A stretch of 19,622 nucleotides of DNA. Origin: Oscillospiraceae bacterium (GTDB taxonomy: Bacteria > Bacillota > Clostridia > Oscillospirales > Ruminococcaceae). How positions within the stretch are numbered: position 1 is the first letter of the stretch; each line of letters begins with the position of its first letter. The stretch covers positions 1 through 19,622 of the forward strand of contig JAEDMB010000019.1 of NCBI GenBank assembly GCA_016303235.1. Direction: 5' to 3'. Below are positions 1 through 8,641 of this stretch, one piece after another. Below the pieces are notes generated by a model, which was given only the letters and a program-made list of their open reading frames with translations, was not told the DNA's origin and ran no database searches. The position numbers and the translations under genes are program-made.

Positions 1-474
1 ATTGAATATATTTATACCGACGCAAGCAAATTCGAGGACAGCAACAAGATTAAAGATTTTAAAATTCCTTTTACAAAGAAATCCTTTATAATAAAGTGGA
101 GTGGTACTATAAAAGCCGGAATTAATCTTGAGGACGTTAAAACTGAAATCGATGAGCGAGAAAAGAAAATAACAGTAATTATTCCGAAATCGGAAATACT
201 CAGCCACACTCACGACCCGAACGGTTTTGAAATTCTTGATGAATCCAATAATATTTTTAATCCTATTGAGGTTGATGATGTCAATACATTTACAGTAGAT
301 AACGACCGTTTCACAGAACAGAAAGCTATAGACAAGGGACTTCTCGAAAAGGCAGATGCTAATGCAAGGGCTATTATTGAAAACAGTATTTTGTCAAATG
401 CCATTGTAAGCGAAAACTATGAGCTTAATGTCATTATATCTGATGACACAGAGGAAACAACAACAGCAGACTAA
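1..474 (+). CDS. DUF4230 family protein, 3' part only
   Basis: The frame is open from the first base and stops with TAA at 472-474, leaving 157 residues of the C-terminal part; the start lies outside the window. Visible features are a WSGTIKAGI stretch near residues 35-43, a following segment of alternating hydrophobic strands ending in IPKSEILSH, and a Thr/Asp/Glu-rich tail. The order 'Trp-Ser-Gly, then a basic/acidic strand pair, then I-PK-EILSH' matches my memory of DUF4230 proteins, which usually carry one N-terminal membrane helix and an extracytoplasmic domain of unknown role. The missing N-terminus prevents checking the anchor. Gln/Glu-rich helix residues 110-135 could be a short amphipathic helix. 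It lies 60 bases upstream of ecfA1 on the same strand with no terminator between, so shared transcription is possible. No function is claimed. Confidence 0.75.
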   Translation: MEYIYTDASKFEDSNKIKDFKIPFTKKSFIIKWSGTIKAGINLEDVKTEIDEREKKITVIIPKSEILSHTHDPNGFEILDESNNIFNPIEVDDVNTFTVDNDRFTEQKAIDKGLLEKADANARAIIENSILSNAIVSENYELNVIISDDTEETTTAD

Positions 475-483
475 CAATTAAAA

Positions 484-514
484 GGAAATAAGCTTCTCTC
501 TGAAATTTATTTCC
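484..514 (+). promoter_or_regulatory. Hairpin between DUF4230 gene and ecfA1
   Basis: GGAAATAA (484-491) is perfectly complementary to TTATTTCC (507-514), with a possible extra G-U pair and a loop of about 13-15 bases. The stem ends three bases before the ribosome binding site AAGGGAG (518-524) of ecfA1. There is no T-run after it, so it is not a classical terminator. It may affect mRNA stability or ecfA1 translation; this is inference from position only. Confidence 0.35.
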
Positions 515-534
515 GGCAAGGGAGCAGTTGCATT

Positions 535-1386
535 ATGAGTATAATAAGAACAGAAAATTTATGTTTCAGCTATAAATCGGGGGACGAAGAAAATCCGGTT
601 ATCACAGAAGTTCTGAAAAATATAAATCTGGATATAAAAAAGGGCGAATTTGTTTCGATACTGGGGCATAACGGTTCGGGGAAATCTACTCTTGCGAAGC
701 ATTTCAATGCTATACTGCTCCCGAGTTCGGGAAAGGTATATATTGACGGAATAGATACATCTGATGAAAGCAGATTGTTTGATATAAGAAAGCGTGCCGG
801 AATGGTATTTCAGAATCCCGATAATCAGATAGTAGCATCAATAGTTGAAGAAGATGTTGCCTTTGCACTTGAAAATATGGGTGTACCTTATGAGGAAATG
901 CGAAAGCGTGTAGATGATGCACTTGAATCCGTGGGAATGTATGAATACAGATTCCATTCACCGAATCAGCTTTCGGGAGGTCAGAAACAGAGAGTTGCAA
1001 TTGCGGGAATAATTGCAATGCGTCCGGAGTGCATAATACTTGATGAACCGACTGCAATGCTTGACCCTCATGGCAGGCGTGAGGTTATGAAAACTATAAA
1101 AAATCTGAATAAAGAATACGGAATAACAATAGTTCTTATAACGCATTACATGAATGAGGCTGTCGAAAGCGACAGGGTAATAGTTATTGACAGGGGAGAA
1201 ATAATTCTTGATGATATTCCCGAAAATGTATTCTCACAGGCTGAAAAAATGAAAAGCATAGGTCTTGATATTCCGCAGACTTCCGAACTGATATATCTTT
1301 TAGGCAAAGAGGGAATAAAGCTTGACAGTCATATTATTACTGAAGAAAAATGCGTTGAAGCACTTTATGAACTTCTGAAAGGGTGA
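535..1386 (+). CDS. ecfA1: Energy-coupling factor transporter ATPase EcfA1
   Basis: This is one of the two cytoplasmic ATPases that power ECF vitamin/metal uptake transporters; it pairs with EcfA2 and docks on EcfT. The 283-residue length is normal. Visible ABC motifs are Walker A GHNGSGKST (44-52), Q-loop Q93 in VFQNPDNQ, signature LSGGQ (146-150), Walker B CIILDE (166-171) followed by the PTAMLDP D-loop, and the switch His204 in LITH. The C-terminal 60 or so residues are the extra domain typical of EcfA proteins. ATG at 535 follows AAGGGAG with about 10 bases spacing. It is the first of three contiguous ecf genes, seven bases before ecfA2. No substrate-binding S component is encoded in the window, so this is presumably a shared (group II) module serving S components elsewhere. 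Confidence 0.96.
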   Translation: MSIIRTENLCFSYKSGDEENPVITEVLKNINLDIKKGEFVSILGHNGSGKSTLAKHFNAILLPSSGKVYIDGIDTSDESRLFDIRKRAGMVFQNPDNQIVASIVEEDVAFALENMGVPYEEMRKRVDDALESVGMYEYRFHSPNQLSGGQKQRVAIAGIIAMRPECIILDEPTAMLDPHGRREVMKTIKNLNKEYGITIVLITHYMNEAVESDRVIVIDRGEIILDDIPENVFSQAEKMKSIGLDIPQTSELIYLLGKEGIKLDSHIITEEKCVEALYELLKG

Positions 1387-1393
1387 AAGAAAT

Positions 1394-2254
1394 TTGTCCG
1401 CACTTAAAACAGAAAATCTGACATATATATACAGTCAGGGGACTCCTTTTGAAAAAACTGCAATAGACAATATAAATCTTGAAATCGAAAAAGGTGAACT
1501 GGTCGGGATTATGGGGCATACGGGTTCGGGGAAATCCACTCTTATACAGCATTTCAACGGACTTTTAAAGCCCACATCAGGAAAAATATTCGTAAACGGT
1601 AGGGATATATGGGAGGATAAGGAAAATATCCGTCAGGTCAGATTTAAAGTCGGACTTGTTTTCCAGTATCCGGAATATCAGCTTTTTGAAGAAACCGTAT
1701 ATAAGGATATTGCATTCGGAGTCAGAAACATGGGACTTTCTGAAAAGGAAATAAAGGAACGTGTTCACGATACGGCAAAAATGCTTGAAATTCCTGAAAA
1801 GCTTTTAAAGCGTTCACCGTTTGAGCTTTCCGGAGGTCAGAAAAGGAGAGTAGCTATTGCAGGGGTTATGGCTATGAATCCCGAAATACTTATTCTTGAT
1901 GAACCTACCGCAAGTCTTGACCCTCATGGCAGAGACAGGATTCTTGACATAATAAAGAATTATCATAAAATAACAGGTAGTACTGTTATGATAGTTTCCC
2001 ATAGTATGGAGGATATTGCAAAATATGCAAAAAAAATTCTTGTTATGAATAAATCAGAACTTTTCTGCTATGATACGGTTGAAAATGTTTTCAGGCGTTC
2101 AGCTGAAATCGAGAAAATGGGGCTTGACGTTCCGCAGATTACAAGGGTATTCAATAAGCTTAAACAGCTCGGAATACCTCTGAATGATGAAATATATACC
2201 GTTGAATATGCAAAAAATACCGTTTTAAAGCTTCTTGAAGAAAGGAGAATATAA
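1394..2254 (+). CDS. ecfA2: Energy-coupling factor transporter ATPase EcfA2
   Basis: This is the second ECF ATPase, 286 residues, partner of EcfA1. Motifs are Walker A GHTGSGKST (41-49), Q-loop Q91 in VFQYPEYQ, LSGGQ (145-149), Walker B ILILDE (165-170), PTASLDP and His203 in VSHS. The FQYPEYQLFEETV run after the Q-loop is characteristic of EcfA2, in contrast to FQNPDNQ of EcfA1. The start is TTG at 1394, giving M-S-A-L-K-T-E-N; no in-frame ATG lies near, and GGGTGA (1381-1386), shared with the ecfA1 stop, can act as ribosome binding site. The stop at 2252-2254 is one base before the ecfT start, indicating translational coupling. ATP hydrolysis by the A1/A2 pair drives toppling of the S component through EcfT. 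Confidence 0.96.
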   Translation: MSALKTENLTYIYSQGTPFEKTAIDNINLEIEKGELVGIMGHTGSGKSTLIQHFNGLLKPTSGKIFVNGRDIWEDKENIRQVRFKVGLVFQYPEYQLFEETVYKDIAFGVRNMGLSEKEIKERVHDTAKMLEIPEKLLKRSPFELSGGQKRRVAIAGVMAMNPEILILDEPTASLDPHGRDRILDIIKNYHKITGSTVMIVSHSMEDIAKYAKKILVMNKSELFCYDTVENVFRRSAEIEKMGLDVPQITRVFNKLKQLGIPLNDEIYTVEYAKNTVLKLLEERRI

Positions 2255-2255
2255 T

Positions 2256-3062
2256 TTGCTGAAAGATATTACTTTAGGTCAGTATTTTCCCGTGGATAGT
2301 ATAATTCACCGTCTTGACCCGAGATATAAAATTGTAATGATTATGATATACATGATAATGATTTTTTCGGGTGATTCAGTAATCTGTCTTGCAATAGGAT
2401 TTGTATATACTGCCTTAGCTGTTGCACTCACAAAAATTTCTCTGAAAGTATATTTCAAAAGCATAAAGCCTGTATTTCCCTTTCTGCTTTTTACGGCACT
2501 TCTTAATATTCTTTTTATAAGGGACGGAGATATATATTTTCAATGGCAGTTTATAAAAATCACTTCCGAGGGAATAAATACAAGTATTTTTATGATAGTC
2601 AGAATTATACTTCTGCTTGCGGGAACTTCTGTTCTGACATATTCAACATCGCCGATAGTTCTCACTGATGCTATTGAAAGGCTTTTAAGCCCTCTTAAAA
2701 AGATTAAATTTCCTGTTCATGAGCTTGCAATGATGATGTCAATTGCATTGAGATTTATTCCTGTTCTTATAGAAGAAACGAATAAAATAATATCCGCACA
2801 AAAGGCAAGAGGTGCGGAACTTGATTCCGGAAATATTATTGCAAAGGCGAAAAGCCTTATCCCGATACTTGTACCGTTGCTTATATCATCATTCAGACGT
2901 GCCGAAGAACTTGCAACCGCTATGGAATGTCGTTGCTACAACGGGGGAGAGGGCAGGACAAGGCTAAGACAGATGAAATCCGGAAAAGCCGATTATATTG
3001 CCTTGTCTGTAACTGTTTTTTTTCTCGTTCTGACTATGACCGTTAATATCAAATTAAAATAA
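2256..3062 (+). CDS. ecfT: Energy-coupling factor transmembrane protein EcfT
   Basis: EcfT is the membrane scaffold that links the two EcfA ATPases to S components. The 268-residue product starts MLKDITLGQY, the usual EcfT N-terminus, then FPVDSIIHRLDPR. I chose TTG at 2256 because AAGGAG (2242-2246 region) lies about 9 bases upstream. The in-frame ATG at 2235 would overlap ecfA2 by 20 bases and add seven unusual residues. Hydrophobic stretches near 27-60, 75-90, 107-130 and a final helix at about 247-264 fit the multi-helix fold. The two coupling-helix motifs are A184-R185-G186 in KARGAELDSG and, at the second site, C225-R226-C227 before YNGGEGRTR. The Arg at the centre of both sites is kept, so the protein should couple normally. 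Confidence 0.95.
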   Translation: MLKDITLGQYFPVDSIIHRLDPRYKIVMIMIYMIMIFSGDSVICLAIGFVYTALAVALTKISLKVYFKSIKPVFPFLLFTALLNILFIRDGDIYFQWQFIKITSEGINTSIFMIVRIILLLAGTSVLTYSTSPIVLTDAIERLLSPLKKIKFPVHELAMMMSIALRFIPVLIEETNKIISAQKARGAELDSGNIIAKAKSLIPILVPLLISSFRRAEELATAMECRCYNGGEGRTRLRQMKSGKADYIALSVTVFFLVLTMTVNIKLK

Positions 3063-3084
3063 AATACGGAGGCTTTGCAAAAAA

Positions 3085-5784
3085 ATGGAGAAACAAAAAA
3101 AATTATGGCAGATACTTCTTTTTTCGGCGTTGTCGTTTATAATATCAGCGGGTATAATGATAATTGCATTTGCTAAAAATGAAGTACACCCTTTTGGAAA
3201 TCAGCAGATACTTGTTGTTGACCTCTGGCATCAGTATTATCCCTTTTTCAGAGTAGTGCGTGAAAAGCTTATGACAGGAGGTTCTTTTCTTTATTCATGG
3301 GAAAACGGTATGGGTACAAATTTTCTTTCGCTTATATCATACTATGCAATGAGTCCTCTTAACTGGCTTTCAGTATTTTTCAGCGAAGAAAATGCAAGAG
3401 ATGCCCTTACTCTTATACTTGTTTTAAAAATAGGCTTTGCAGGAGCATTTTTCAGCTATTTTCTCGGATATACTTTCAAAAGAAATGATATTTCAATTAC
3501 GGTATTCGGAATACTTTTTGCACTTTGCAGTTATACTCTCGGATATTACTGGAATGTCATGTGGTTTGATACAATAGCATTATTCCCGCTTGTTATGACG
3601 GGCGTTACTGCTATATGCCGTGAGGGAAAATGGAAACTGTTCACATTATCGCTTGCACTTTCGTTAATATCAAATTACTATATCGGATATTTTACATGCC
3701 TGTTTACTGTTATTGCATTTGCAGTTATGGCAATATGCAACTGCAAGGGAATTAAAGACTGTTTATATAAGCTCTGGATTACTGCACGCTCATCGGTTAT
3801 AGGTATTGCATTGGGCGGATTTATACTGCTTCCGGCATATTTTGCATTACAGCTTACTTACAGTGCTGAAAATTCATTTCCGAAAGACCATGCATTTTAT
3901 GAAAAATGGACGGATATATTTGCAAATATGCTTACATACAGTGAACCGTCTACAAAAGAAGGACTTCCTAATTTTGCATGCGGTATGCTTGCAGTCGTAC
4001 TTTTCGGGGTATTTCTGTTTGCACCAAAAATCAGAATAAGAGAAAAAATAAGTGCTGTTCTTGTACTTGCTTTTATTACAGTAAGCTGTAATCTTAACAT
4101 ACTCAACTATATATGGCATGGATTTCACTTTACAAATATGATTCCTTACCGGTTTGCATTTATTTTCCCTTTTGTACTTCTTACAGCATCATACAGGGCA
4201 TACGATATAATTCTTAAAAACGGACTGAAAATATATCAGATTATATTCATGCCGGTTTTCCCTGCCGTAATATTTTATCTTAATTACCGCAAGGATAATG
4301 ATATTATAAAAAACATGCCCGATAATTTTAAATACTCAATAGCAATATCGGCAGGATTTATATTTATATTCATAGTTGCAAAATTCCTTTCAGCGGAGTT
4401 TAAAAACGCATACAAGTATATTATGAGTTTTCTTATTCTTGCCGGAGTATGTACCGAAACTTATTTCAATGCAAATATAGGCGTAAAGACGGTAGATACA
4501 ACCTCCTATTCATACCCTTCAAGCTATAACGGAGTTGAATCACTGCTTGCAGTTATTGATGAAAATGAAAGCGATTTGTTCTGGCGTACTGAATGTACAA
4601 GTACATACACATTGAATGACAGTTCAGCTTACGGATATAGAGGCATTTCACAGTTTTCATCATCAGCTAATGTAAATGTCACGAAATTTATTAAAAAAAT
4701 AGGTTTGTACGGCTCTGAGGCGGGAAACAGATACATGTACAGAACATCTTCACCGGCTACAAATGCACTTCTCGGAATAAAATATATTATCAGCAAAAAC
4801 GGTCAGCAACATGCTGATGAAACTTTCCTTGAATATTACGGAAATTCTGAAACTTCCTATTTATACAAAAACAAGTACAGTCTGCCATTGGGATATATGA
4901 TGAATGAAGATATACTCAATCTTGGAAATAATATTCTTGATACAAGCGACTATGATATTCCTTTTGAATATCAGAATGCAATATTTAAATATGCTACCGG
5001 AATAAATGAAGATTTGTATACGCCACAGCCTGTTGCCGTTGCAGACCATAAGGGAGTTTATGTAACAAAAAATTCATACGGAAACTATACATATAACATC
5101 AATCCGGATGAAAAGGCATCTGCCGAAATGAATTTTGAATATACTGTTCCCGAAAATTCAATGCTTTACGGATATGTTTCAAACAGCTTTGATAAAGTAG
5201 CAGTAAAGCAGGACAGCAGAACCATTGACAGCAATATTGATGTTTCAGATTATCCGATAATGTTCCCTATGGGTTCATGTGAGGCAGGTCAGAATGTAAG
5301 ACTTGAAATAGATATGAATAACGATAAGGCGAACGGCAGTGCAAAAATTATGGTATACGCTTTAAATAAAGATGTTTTTGAACAGATGTATCAGAAACTT
5401 GCTGATGAGCCTTTTGTAATTACTGATTTTTCAGATACAAAAATAACCGGAACTGTAAATGCTCTGAATGACGGTGTTATGTATCTTTCAATTCCTTATG
5501 AAAAGGGCTGGAGCGTTTATGTTGACGGTGAAAAACAGGAACTCCTTGAAATTATGGACGCTGTAAGCGGTGTAAGGGTTTCCGCAGGTCAGCACGAAAT
5601 AAAACTGAAATATATTCCGGAGGGATTTGTTGCCGGAACATCATGCACTGTTATATCTTTAGTGCTGTTTATAATGCTTGCCGTTCTTGATTTCAGAAAA
5701 AGGAAAAATATTCCGGAATCTGAAACAGTTTCCGAAGAAGTTCCGGAATCCGCTGATGAGGCTGAAAATTATGAGAAATCTTAA
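3085..5784 (+). CDS. YfhO-family polytopic membrane protein (GT-C type)
   Basis: This 899-residue protein has one N-terminal helix (about 9-30), then the loop FGNQQILVVDLWHQYYP with Asp46 at the position of the catalytic acidic residue expected of GT-C enzymes. Around ten or more further hydrophobic segments run to about residue 460. A large extracytoplasmic domain (about 465-845) follows, then a last helix (about 852-872) and an acidic tail. The DLWHQYYPFF loop and the late 'YEKGWSVYVDGEKQELLE' region are typical of the YfhO family. In Bacillus and Staphylococcus YfhO works with CsbB and GtcA to put a sugar on lipoteichoic acid; this homologue may glycosylate a surface polymer, but partner and acceptor are not visible here. 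The ribosome binding site CGGAGG (3067-3072) is 12 bases from ATG. The end overlaps truA by 14 bases, so the two are translationally coupled. Confidence 0.88.
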   Translation: MEKQKKLWQILLFSALSFIISAGIMIIAFAKNEVHPFGNQQILVVDLWHQYYPFFRVVREKLMTGGSFLYSWENGMGTNFLSLISYYAMSPLNWLSVFFSEENARDALTLILVLKIGFAGAFFSYFLGYTFKRNDISITVFGILFALCSYTLGYYWNVMWFDTIALFPLVMTGVTAICREGKWKLFTLSLALSLISNYYIGYFTCLFTVIAFAVMAICNCKGIKDCLYKLWITARSSVIGIALGGFILLPAYFALQLTYSAENSFPKDHAFYEKWTDIFANMLTYSEPSTKEGLPNFACGMLAVVLFGVFLFAPKIRIREKISAVLVLAFITVSCNLNILNYIWHGFHFTNMIPYRFAFIFPFVLLTASYRAYDIILKNGLKIYQIIFMPVFPAVIFYLNYRKDNDIIKNMPDNFKYSIAISAGFIFIFIVAKFLSAEFKNAYKYIMSFLILAGVCTETYFNANIGVKTVDTTSYSYPSSYNGVESLLAVIDENESDLFWRTECTSTYTLNDSSAYGYRGISQFSSSANVNVTKFIKKIGLYGSEAGNRYMYRTSSPATNALLGIKYIISKNGQQHADETFLEYYGNSETSYLYKNKYSLPLGYMMNEDILNLGNNILDTSDYDIPFEYQNAIFKYATGINEDLYTPQPVAVADHKGVYVTKNSYGNYTYNINPDEKASAEMNFEYTVPENSMLYGYVSNSFDKVAVKQDSRTIDSNIDVSDYPIMFPMGSCEAGQNVRLEIDMNNDKANGSAKIMVYALNKDVFEQMYQKLADEPFVITDFSDTKITGTVNALNDGVMYLSIPYEKGWSVYVDGEKQELLEIMDAVSGVRVSAGQHEIKLKYIPEGFVAGTSCTVISLVLFIMLAVLDFRKRKNIPESETVSEEVPESADEAENYEKS

Positions 5785-6505
5785 AGTATTTATTGCATAC
5801 CGTGGCACGGCATATCACGGCTGGCAGAGACAGGATAACGCTTTGACAGTTCAGGAAACTGTTGAAAAAGCCGTTTCAAAGGTTCTCAATGAAAAAGTAA
5901 CTGTAAACGGCTGTTCAAGAACTGATACAGGAGTGCATGCAAATCAGTACTGCTTTAATGTCAAGACATCAAGCAGTATTCCATGCCGTAATTTCGTAAG
6001 AGGTGTAAATGGCTATTTGCCGAAAGATATATCAGTTCTTTCGTGTGAGGAGGCGGACGAAAATTTTCACGCCCGTTTTGACTGCAAGGCGAAAGAATAT
6101 ATATATAAGCTCCATTGCAGTGAATCGAAAAACCCTTTTGCCGATGACCTTATGCTCCATTACAGAAGAAAATTTGATATTGAACTTGCAAAACGTGCCG
6201 TTCAGCCACTTATAGGCACTCATGACTTTGCATCGTTTTGTTCAAGTAATACATCAGTTTCAACAACAATACGCACTATTTATGACATACGAATAGAAAA
6301 TACTGAAGATTGTGTGATAATACTTGTAAAAGGCGATGGTTTTCTGTATAATATGATTAGGATTATTGTCGGCACTCTTATATGGGTAAATGAGGGAAAG
6401 CTTTCACCCGATGATATACCGCTTATTCTTGAAGCCCGTGACCGTCAGAAAGCCGGAAAAACTGCTATGCCTCACGGTCTTTATCTGAATAGGGTCTATT
6501 ACTGA
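5771..6505 (+). CDS. truA: tRNA pseudouridine(38-40) synthase TruA
   Basis: TruA converts uridines 38, 39 and 40 of the tRNA anticodon arm to pseudouridine in the cytoplasm. The 244-residue product has the N-terminal YRGTAYHGWQRQ segment (10-21), the catalytic motif CSRTDTGVHA with nucleophile Asp52 and Arg50, the KEYIYKL strand carrying the active-site Tyr, and the C-terminal GDGFLYNMIRI motif before the closing helices. I placed the start at ATG 5771 (MRNLKVFIAYRG). GAGG at 5758-5761 precedes it with 9 bases spacing, and the upstream in-frame extension to 5678 lies entirely inside yfhO. Having Ser and Thr where many TruA proteins have Gly and Ala (GRTDAGVHA) is a known kind of variation and should not abolish activity. 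Location downstream of ecfAAT is conserved in Firmicutes apart from the intervening yfhO. Confidence 0.95.
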   Translation: MRNLKVFIAYRGTAYHGWQRQDNALTVQETVEKAVSKVLNEKVTVNGCSRTDTGVHANQYCFNVKTSSSIPCRNFVRGVNGYLPKDISVLSCEEADENFHARFDCKAKEYIYKLHCSESKNPFADDLMLHYRRKFDIELAKRAVQPLIGTHDFASFCSSNTSVSTTIRTIYDIRIENTEDCVIILVKGDGFLYNMIRIIVGTLIWVNEGKLSPDDIPLILEARDRQKAGKTAMPHGLYLNRVYY

Positions 6506-6527
6506 ATCAGAGAGGAGATTTTGAAAA

Positions 6528-7694
6528 TTGTCTGCCAATGATATAGATATTATAGAAGAAAGAAAAAAGGAAAAACGCAGACGACGTATAATAAAGCTTA
6601 TAATAATTATTGTGCTTGCACTTATAGTAGGCGGTCTTTATTATTACCGTGACAAATGGTATCCCAAGCTTGAAGGTCTGGGCGAAAAATATCAGACTAC
6701 TATCAGGAATAACGGAAAGCTTGCTGAAGGGAATTTCCCGATAGAAATAACGGGCGGTTCTGAATATCAGTTTGATGTTACAAATAAAATCGGTTATCTG
6801 CTTAATGATGCCTATATATACATATACAATCAGAATGGTGGTCTTATTGAAAGCCGTCAGCATGGATACAGCAATGCTGTTATGAAAGTTTCGGACGGAA
6901 AGGCTCTTATATATGAAAGCGGTGGATATAATTTCCGCATAGAATCCTATAAAAAGACTTCATTTACAAAGAAAATGGATAATATAATCATATTCGGAAT
7001 AATGAATAAGGATTATATCGCAGTAGTTACAGCATCTGACAAGTATGCAAGCGTTCTGAATGTCTATGACAGAAAAGGAAATTTTGTCTATAAAAGAGAA
7101 TGTGTTGAAAGAATTATTGATGTAAGCTTTACAGAGGACGGAAAGGGCTGTCTGCTCAGCTTTATAAATGCAAGCAACGGTGCATTGATAAATATAACTG
7201 AAAAAATACATTTCGATAAGAGCGAGCCTCTCTGGATTTCTGAACCTGCTGAAACTTTCTGTATAGATTCATTTCCTCTTGAATCCGGCGGTGCTGTTCT
7301 TCTCGGTGAAGAAGAATGTGCATATTATGACAGCGAGGGAAAAATAATAAACAGTTCAGTATATGGCGGAGATTTCAGCGGAGGAGCTGTTGAGGGGTCT
7401 CATACTGCTGTGATTTCAAATGATGAACAGCGTAGAAAATATGCCCTTACTCTTATATCCGATGAATCCTCCGAGCCTGTTGTTATAAATTCCGAGGAAG
7501 TCCTTAAAGATGTTGCAATATATGACGGCTGTGCATATATTATGACTTCAAAAAATATAATGGCTTATGACTTTGAGGGACAGCTCCGCTCAACAGTTGA
7601 AATCAGTGATGCCTATGTTTCATTCCGCAGAAGTGATGATTATATATTCCTCCTCGGATATGACAAAATAGACAGAATCGATTATAATAACTGA
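6528..7694 (+). CDS. DUF5711 family membrane-anchored protein
   Basis: The 388-residue product has a charged cytoplasmic N-terminus (ERKKEKRRRR, 11-20), one membrane helix at about 21-40, and a long outside domain. That domain consists of short beta-rich repeats such as 'DAYIYIYNQNGGLIESR', 'ALIYESGGYNFRIES' and 'GCAYIMTSKNIMAYDFEG', the look of a beta-propeller. This layout matches my memory of DUF5711, a Clostridia family without assigned function. TTG at 6528 is the start: AGAGGAG (6511-6517) is 10 bases upstream and the nearby ATG (6538) is out of frame. It lies 22 bases after truA and 20 bases before the CvpA-like gene. A role as an envelope sensor or scaffold is possible but not shown. 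Confidence 0.7.
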   Translation: MSANDIDIIEERKKEKRRRRIIKLIIIIVLALIVGGLYYYRDKWYPKLEGLGEKYQTTIRNNGKLAEGNFPIEITGGSEYQFDVTNKIGYLLNDAYIYIYNQNGGLIESRQHGYSNAVMKVSDGKALIYESGGYNFRIESYKKTSFTKKMDNIIIFGIMNKDYIAVVTASDKYASVLNVYDRKGNFVYKRECVERIIDVSFTEDGKGCLLSFINASNGALINITEKIHFDKSEPLWISEPAETFCIDSFPLESGGAVLLGEEECAYYDSEGKIINSSVYGGDFSGGAVEGSHTAVISNDEQRRKYALTLISDESSEPVVINSEEVLKDVAIYDGCAYIMTSKNIMAYDFEGQLRSTVEISDAYVSFRRSDDYIFLLGYDKIDRIDYNN

Positions 7695-7714
7695 TTAAGG
7701 AAGGATTGATTTTT

Positions 7715-8599
7715 CTGGAAGATTTATTTTATAATTTTTATGACCTTCTTTTAATTGCGGTTACAGCAGTTATTATTTATATATCTGTCAGAAAAGGCAT
7801 ATCAAAATCTTTTATGCTGATAATAGGCTGTGTTCTGAGTATATTTACAGCATTTAAGTCAGGCACTGTAATGGCAGACTTTCTTTATTCAAAAATTTTT
7901 CAGGAAAAAAATATTCAGCATATACATGAAAATATCTCTGAAATGGATTTCAGCCGTCAGTATAAGGCATATATCGACAGTCTCGGATACAGCTTTACTG
8001 CTGATGCAGAAAAGCTTGAGGAAATATTTAAAAGCGGAGAAGATATAACAGAAAAAACCTTTCAGTATTTCAGCAGTATTCAGAAAAATTTTGACAGTGA
8101 GGAAAATTTTTCACAGAAATTCCGGACAGGCTACAAGCAGATTCTTTTTGATTCAATTAAGTCAGATATACCGTCATTTGTAATTGAAAGTCCCGAATTT
8201 TCAAAAAATGAATTTGACGAAAGCATTAAAATGATGTATAATGATGATACAATGCTTAATGCTGTTTATATTGAAGAACATTTTACCAGAAAACCGGCAG
8301 TATCATTTATTGAAAAAATATTGTTTGTTCTCACAGCTATGGCAGTTATGCTTTTGATAACAGCCATTAATGACCGCATTTCCGGATTTATTCCGTCATT
8401 CGGAATTGCTGACCATATTCTCGGAATAGTTTCCGGAATTGCTGAAACGGCATTTTCATTTATAATTATTTCAGTAGCTGTAAAAATTCTTATAGATGCA
8501 GGAAATAATGAAATGATTCTTTTTAATACTGATACTATTGAAAAAACCGGAATTTTCAGGCATATATATAATATAATAATCAAAAATACTGTTGTCTGA
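7715..8599 (+). CDS. CvpA-like membrane protein, probable CTG start
   Basis: This 294-residue protein has two hydrophobic blocks. The N-terminal pair (about 8-50, including ISVRKGISKSFMLIIG) looks like the opening helices of the CvpA (colicin V production) family. The C-terminal block (about 200-280, with ADHILGIVSGIAETAFSF) resembles the 'D-ILG---G' helix of CvpA. Between them sits an unusually long soluble insert of about 150 residues rich in Glu, Lys and Phe, so family membership is tentative. I chose CTG at 7715: AAGGA (7701-7705) is 9 bases upstream. The alternative in-frame TTG at 7706 would be almost on top of that ribosome binding site. CvpA relatives affect envelope homeostasis and secretion in other bacteria; the substrate here is unknown. 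Confidence 0.6.
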   Translation: MEDLFYNFYDLLLIAVTAVIIYISVRKGISKSFMLIIGCVLSIFTAFKSGTVMADFLYSKIFQEKNIQHIHENISEMDFSRQYKAYIDSLGYSFTADAEKLEEIFKSGEDITEKTFQYFSSIQKNFDSEENFSQKFRTGYKQILFDSIKSDIPSFVIESPEFSKNEFDESIKMMYNDDTMLNAVYIEEHFTRKPAVSFIEKILFVLTAMAVMLLITAINDRISGFIPSFGIADHILGIVSGIAETAFSFIIISVAVKILIDAGNNEMILFNTDTIEKTGIFRHIYNIIIKNTVV

Positions 8600-8641
8600 A
8601 AATATATTATATAAATTTTTTTATTTGGAGGACATTTTTTT

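Noticed and set aside
710..1057. 115-codon minus-strand open frame inside ecfA1
   Set aside because: Mirror of the EcfA1 coding frame, His/Gln-rich with no domain or ribosome binding site.
2235..2255. Upstream ATG start for ecfT
   Set aside because: It overlaps ecfA2 and the ribosome binding site AAGGAG lies after it; TTG at 2256 gives the family-typical N-terminus.
7706..7714. TTG start for the CvpA-like gene
   Set aside because: It is only one to four bases from the AAGGAAGG ribosome binding site, too close to be efficient; CTG at 7715 has normal spacing.
8600..8641. Possible CtsR or CIRCE box before the clpE-like gene
   Set aside because: I looked for GGTCAAA-type heptads and TTAGCACTC/GAGTGCTAA arms and found neither; the A/T-rich stretch gives several -10-like strings but no -35 at a proper distance.
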